This document shows, piece after piece, positions 40,364 to 42,664 of a stretch of DNA of 42,664 nt. Within the stretch, counting starts at the first letter, position 1, and every line of letters begins with the position of its first letter. Under the pieces are notes generated by a model. The model was not told where the DNA came from. It saw only the letters and a list, made by a program, of their open reading frames with translations, and searched no databases. Both the position numbers and the translations under genes were made by a program. Origin of the DNA: Microbacterium testaceum (GTDB taxonomy: Bacteria; Actinomycetota; Actinomycetes; Actinomycetales; Microbacteriaceae); contig NZ_LDRT01000032.1 of NCBI RefSeq assembly GCF_001476655.1, positions 1 through 42,664 on the forward strand, written 5' to 3'.

Positions 40364-41714
40364 CGCCCGTCCGTCGCGCGCCGGGCGCTCCGCGCGTCCT
40401 TTCCTGGCTGCGGCGACGGGGGTGACGCTGTGCCTCGCGCTGGTGAGCGGACTGTTGACCGCGTCGGCGCTGGAGCGCGGCCCTCGTCTGCGTACCACCG
40501 TGGGTGACACCGCGCTCACCGTGCAGCGACCCGGAGTGACACTGGGCATGCGCGCCGATCAACCTCTCGCCGACACGTCGACCGAGGGGGTGCGTGTCGA
40601 CCCTCCCTCCGACGTCGATGTCGAGGTCGAGGGCGCGACCCTGCGCGTCCGCTTCCTCTCGCCGCTGGACTTCGGGACGGACTACCGCATCGTGGCACCG
40701 AACCTGCGGGGCCGCTCGACGGGCGCCGCCGCCGCGGCCGAGTTCGCCTTCCGCACACCTTCGCTGACGGTGACCACCCTCGAACGCGGCGGCGCCTACG
40801 ACCGGACCGGCGGCGAGGATCGCATCGTGCGCCACGACGTCCTGTCCGGCGGCGAGAGCACGCTCTTCTCCGCCGGCCGCATCCAGGAGTATGCGGTCGA
40901 CGGCGACAGCCTCGTCGCCCTCGTGCGGGACGAGGCGGGGAGAGCCGCGCTGCGGCGCGTGGGAGCGGACGGGACGACGTCTCTCGCCGCACCCGGTGAC
41001 GGCACGGTGGGCCTCGTCCGCGTCTCGGCCGACGCGACTCGGGTCGGCTTCGTCTATTCGGGTCCGGGGCCGGACGGCACTTCCTACCTCAACACGCTCT
41101 TCGCCCTCGACCTGGAGGAACCGGGGGCCCGCCCCCAGCCGGTGCGCGGGGTGGGCGGCATCCCTCTGCTCGCCGACGCGTGGTTCTTCCTCCCCGGCAG
41201 CAGCTATCTCGTGGCGCAATCGCCGGATGCCACGCTGACCCTGGTGGACGCGTCGGGAGCGGCCCCGGCCCGCCGCCTGGGGGAGGTGGGCACGCTGCGT
41301 GCCGTGCTCCCGGGAGCGACGTCGGTGGTCGTCGAGGGGCCCACGGGCGCGGCCATCCTGGACCTCACCGACGGCTCTCTCACCCCGGCGCCGGTCTCGT
41401 CGCCTTCCGGCGAGATCTCCGCCGGTTCACTCCTCGTGTCGCCGACGTCATCGCTGAGCTGGGATGCCGCGACCGTTCGGCTGGACGACTCGCAGCGCTC
41501 GCTCTTCACGGCCGCGCCGGGGGAGCGCATCGACGAGGTGTGCCTCGCACCCAGCGGACGTCATGTGCTCGTGGGCACGGTGCCGGCCGGAGCGGTCGTC
41601 GACGGCTATCCCGCTCGCGCGGAGTGGGTCGGGCGCACCTCGACGGTCGTCGAGGTGGCGACGGGAGCGCGGGTGGCCACGCTCGCGGGTACCCGCCCCA
41701 GCTGGTGCGACTGA
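40344..41714 (+). CDS. Membrane-anchored beta-propeller-like protein
   Basis: A 456-residue protein. A short basic N-terminus and one helix (FLAAATGVTLCLALVSGLL, about 18-36) place it outside the membrane. The region around residues 85-135 (VRVDPPSDVDVEVEGATLRV, then SPLDFGTDYRI) resembles a bacterial Ig-like (SbsA-type) domain. The rest has repeated four-stranded blades, such as VGLVRVSADATRVGFVYSG, typical of a WD40/TolB-like propeller, ending in RPSWCD. There are no catalytic motifs. ATG 40344 lies 20 bases inside the preceding gene with GGAGGAG just upstream. Its conserved link to the permease pair is unknown; it may be a metal-related or surface accessory. Function not recognised. Confidence 0.75.
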   Translation: MTPISPDARPSRAGRSARPFLAAATGVTLCLALVSGLLTASALERGPRLRTTVGDTALTVQRPGVTLGMRADQPLADTSTEGVRVDPPSDVDVEVEGATLRVRFLSPLDFGTDYRIVAPNLRGRSTGAAAAAEFAFRTPSLTVTTLERGGAYDRTGGEDRIVRHDVLSGGESTLFSAGRIQEYAVDGDSLVALVRDEAGRAALRRVGADGTTSLAAPGDGTVGLVRVSADATRVGFVYSGPGPDGTSYLNTLFALDLEEPGARPQPVRGVGGIPLLADAWFFLPGSSYLVAQSPDATLTLVDASGAAPARRLGEVGTLRAVLPGATSVVVEGPTGAAILDLTDGSLTPAPVSSPSGEISAGSLLVSPTSSLSWDAATVRLDDSQRSLFTAAPGERIDEVCLAPSGRHVLVGTVPAGAVVDGYPARAEWVGRTSTVVEVATGARVATLAGTRPSWCD

Positions 41715-41764
41715 GGCACTTCCTGCCCCGCCGCAGCTTCACCGGTACCCGCGAGCGTCGTGTC

Positions 41765-42664
41765 CTACAGGGCCGTGATGGTCCACCGCTGCTCGGGACG
41801 GCTGCCCCACATGCGCTGCGCGGCGTTCGCGCCGTCAGCGGTGGAACCCGCGGCGACTTCGAGCACCAGACTGCTGAAGCGGTTCGTCAGCACGCTCGCT
41901 CCCGTATCGGTGCGCAGGATCGCCCAGTGCTGCGTGAACTGATCCGCGGCGGCGCCCACCGAGATGCCGCCTCCGTTGTCGCGGTTGCGGTTCGTCACCT
42001 GCAGGTACCCGCCGCCGGCGACGTCCTTGATCTTGTAGAAGCCGTCATCGGTCGACTCGATCGCCCACGTCTGTGCGGACGAGGCTCCGGCGGCGCGTTG
42101 CAGGACGCGGCTGCCGTCGGTGGTCAACGCGAGCGCGCTGTTGACGTTGTCGAGCCGGTAGCGGGCGCCGCCGCCGTAGGGCCGACTGAGCAGGGCGGGC
42201 TTGGCCCTTCGGCCGCCGACCGCGATACCGCTGACATTGACGTAGTCGCCGGTGGCGGCTTTCGCGGTGAGACGCACGTAGGCCGCGTCTCGCGCCGTCC
42301 ACTCGACGAATTTCGCCGACTGATCGGGTGCCCAGGTTCCGGACGCGACATCGGTCCAGGTGGTGCCGTCGACACTCAGCGAGATCGTGAAGGAGGTGAT
42401 GTCTCCGTCGGTTCTGTCGTCGCGGCGCCACTGCTTGGGAAGGTACGTCGCCGACGAGATGTTGCTCCACACCCCGCCGAGGTCCAGCACGAGGGACTCC
42501 GGGGTGGTGGGGAGCGAGAAGGGATCCCCCCAGGTGGACCAGCACGTCTCGTTCCTGTTGTCGCTGTAGCCGTCGATCGCGCGCATCGGACCCTCGTCGC
42601 CGTAGCTCCGCGTCGCGATGGCGCTGGCGGGGACCACGGGGTACTCGACGCGCAACGGCTGGGC
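41765..42664 (-). CDS. C-terminal part of a carbohydrate-active protein (F5/8 type C + ricin-B-like), 5' end outside the window
   Basis: The last ~299 residues of a leftward gene; the frame stays open to the window edge, so the start and any catalytic domain lie beyond 42664. An F5/8 type C (CBM32-like) beta-sandwich comes first (SYGDEGPMRAIDGYSDNRN, then WSNISSATYLPKQW and SFTISLSVDGTTWTDV). A ricin-B-lectin/CBM13-like trefoil follows (YRLDNVNSALALTTDGSRV, GGYLQVTNRNRDNGGGI, and the QHW and QRW repeats). Such tails are common on secreted glycosidases that degrade plant polysaccharides. The nearby arabinose genes make an arabinoside-active enzyme plausible, but that is inference. The gene converges with the propeller gene over 50 bases. 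Confidence 0.85.
   Translation of the reverse strand, partial: AQPLRVEYPVVPASAIATRSYGDEGPMRAIDGYSDNRNETCWSTWGDPFSLPTTPESLVLDLGGVWSNISSATYLPKQWRRDDRTDGDITSFTISLSVDGTTWTDVASGTWAPDQSAKFVEWTARDAAYVRLTAKAATGDYVNVSGIAVGGRRAKPALLSRPYGGGARYRLDNVNSALALTTDGSRVLQRAAGASSAQTWAIESTDDGFYKIKDVAGGGYLQVTNRNRDNGGGISVGAAADQFTQHWAILRTDTGASVLTNRFSSLVLEVAAGSTADGANAAQRMWGSRPEQRWTITAL

Overview
The window is a high-GC (roughly 70%) actinobacterial chromosome segment, most like a Microbacteriaceae genome and probably Microbacterium. This rests on codon use, the protein families, frequent GTG starts and GTGA/ATGA overlaps, several leaderless-looking promoters, and a strong excess of the heptamer GGATGCC/GGCATCC. I see no insertion sequences, phage genes or CRISPR arrays. 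The first ~106 bases are not genomic: they carry a Nextera-type transposase adapter, so the window starts at an untrimmed contig end. No gene-free stretch exceeds 300 bases.

1-9.3 kb is a housekeeping and envelope region. It holds a lipid kinase, seryl-tRNA synthetase (serS, probably leaderless) overlapping a HAD phosphatase gene, a small PLDc_N-like membrane protein, a DUF2254 membrane protein, tRNA-Ser(TGA), an unrecognised four-helix membrane protein, an LCP cell-wall ligase, tRNA-Ser(GCT) and a DUF808 membrane protein.

9.3-16.6 kb is an aromatic-acid catabolic island. A leftward operon (SDR, amidohydrolase, MaoC hydratase, acyl-CoA ligase) diverges from a MarR regulator. The set matches the CoA-dependent hydroxycinnamate pathways known as Cou in Rhodococcus and Phd in Corynebacterium. 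Next to it a PadR regulator (VanR-like) diverges from vanA-vanB, vanillate O-demethylase. Together these would turn ferulate-type acids into vanillate and then protocatechuate.

16.6-25.1 kb is an alpha-galactoside locus. It has a divergent GH36-like enzyme, a short leader ORF coupled to two ABC permeases, a sugar-binding lipoprotein, a LacI regulator and a canonical GH36 alpha-galactosidase. No transporter ATPase is encoded here.

25.2-28.2 kb holds a flavin reductase and a three-gene surface-protein cluster: a secreted WxL-like protein, a DUF916-like membrane-anchored protein and a small LPITG protein.

28.4-38.3 kb is an L-arabinose regulon: a LacI regulator, an operator-overlapped promoter, a YtfQ-YtfR-YtfT-YjfF-type ABC transporter, then araD, araB and araA.

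38.5-41.7 kb is an overlapping operon of a COG0701 (YcgR/ArsP-like) permease, a TIGR03943 (YcgQ-like) partner with a His-rich loop, and a membrane-anchored propeller-like protein. The window ends inside a leftward gene whose C-terminus has carbohydrate-binding modules (F5/8 type C and ricin-B-like).
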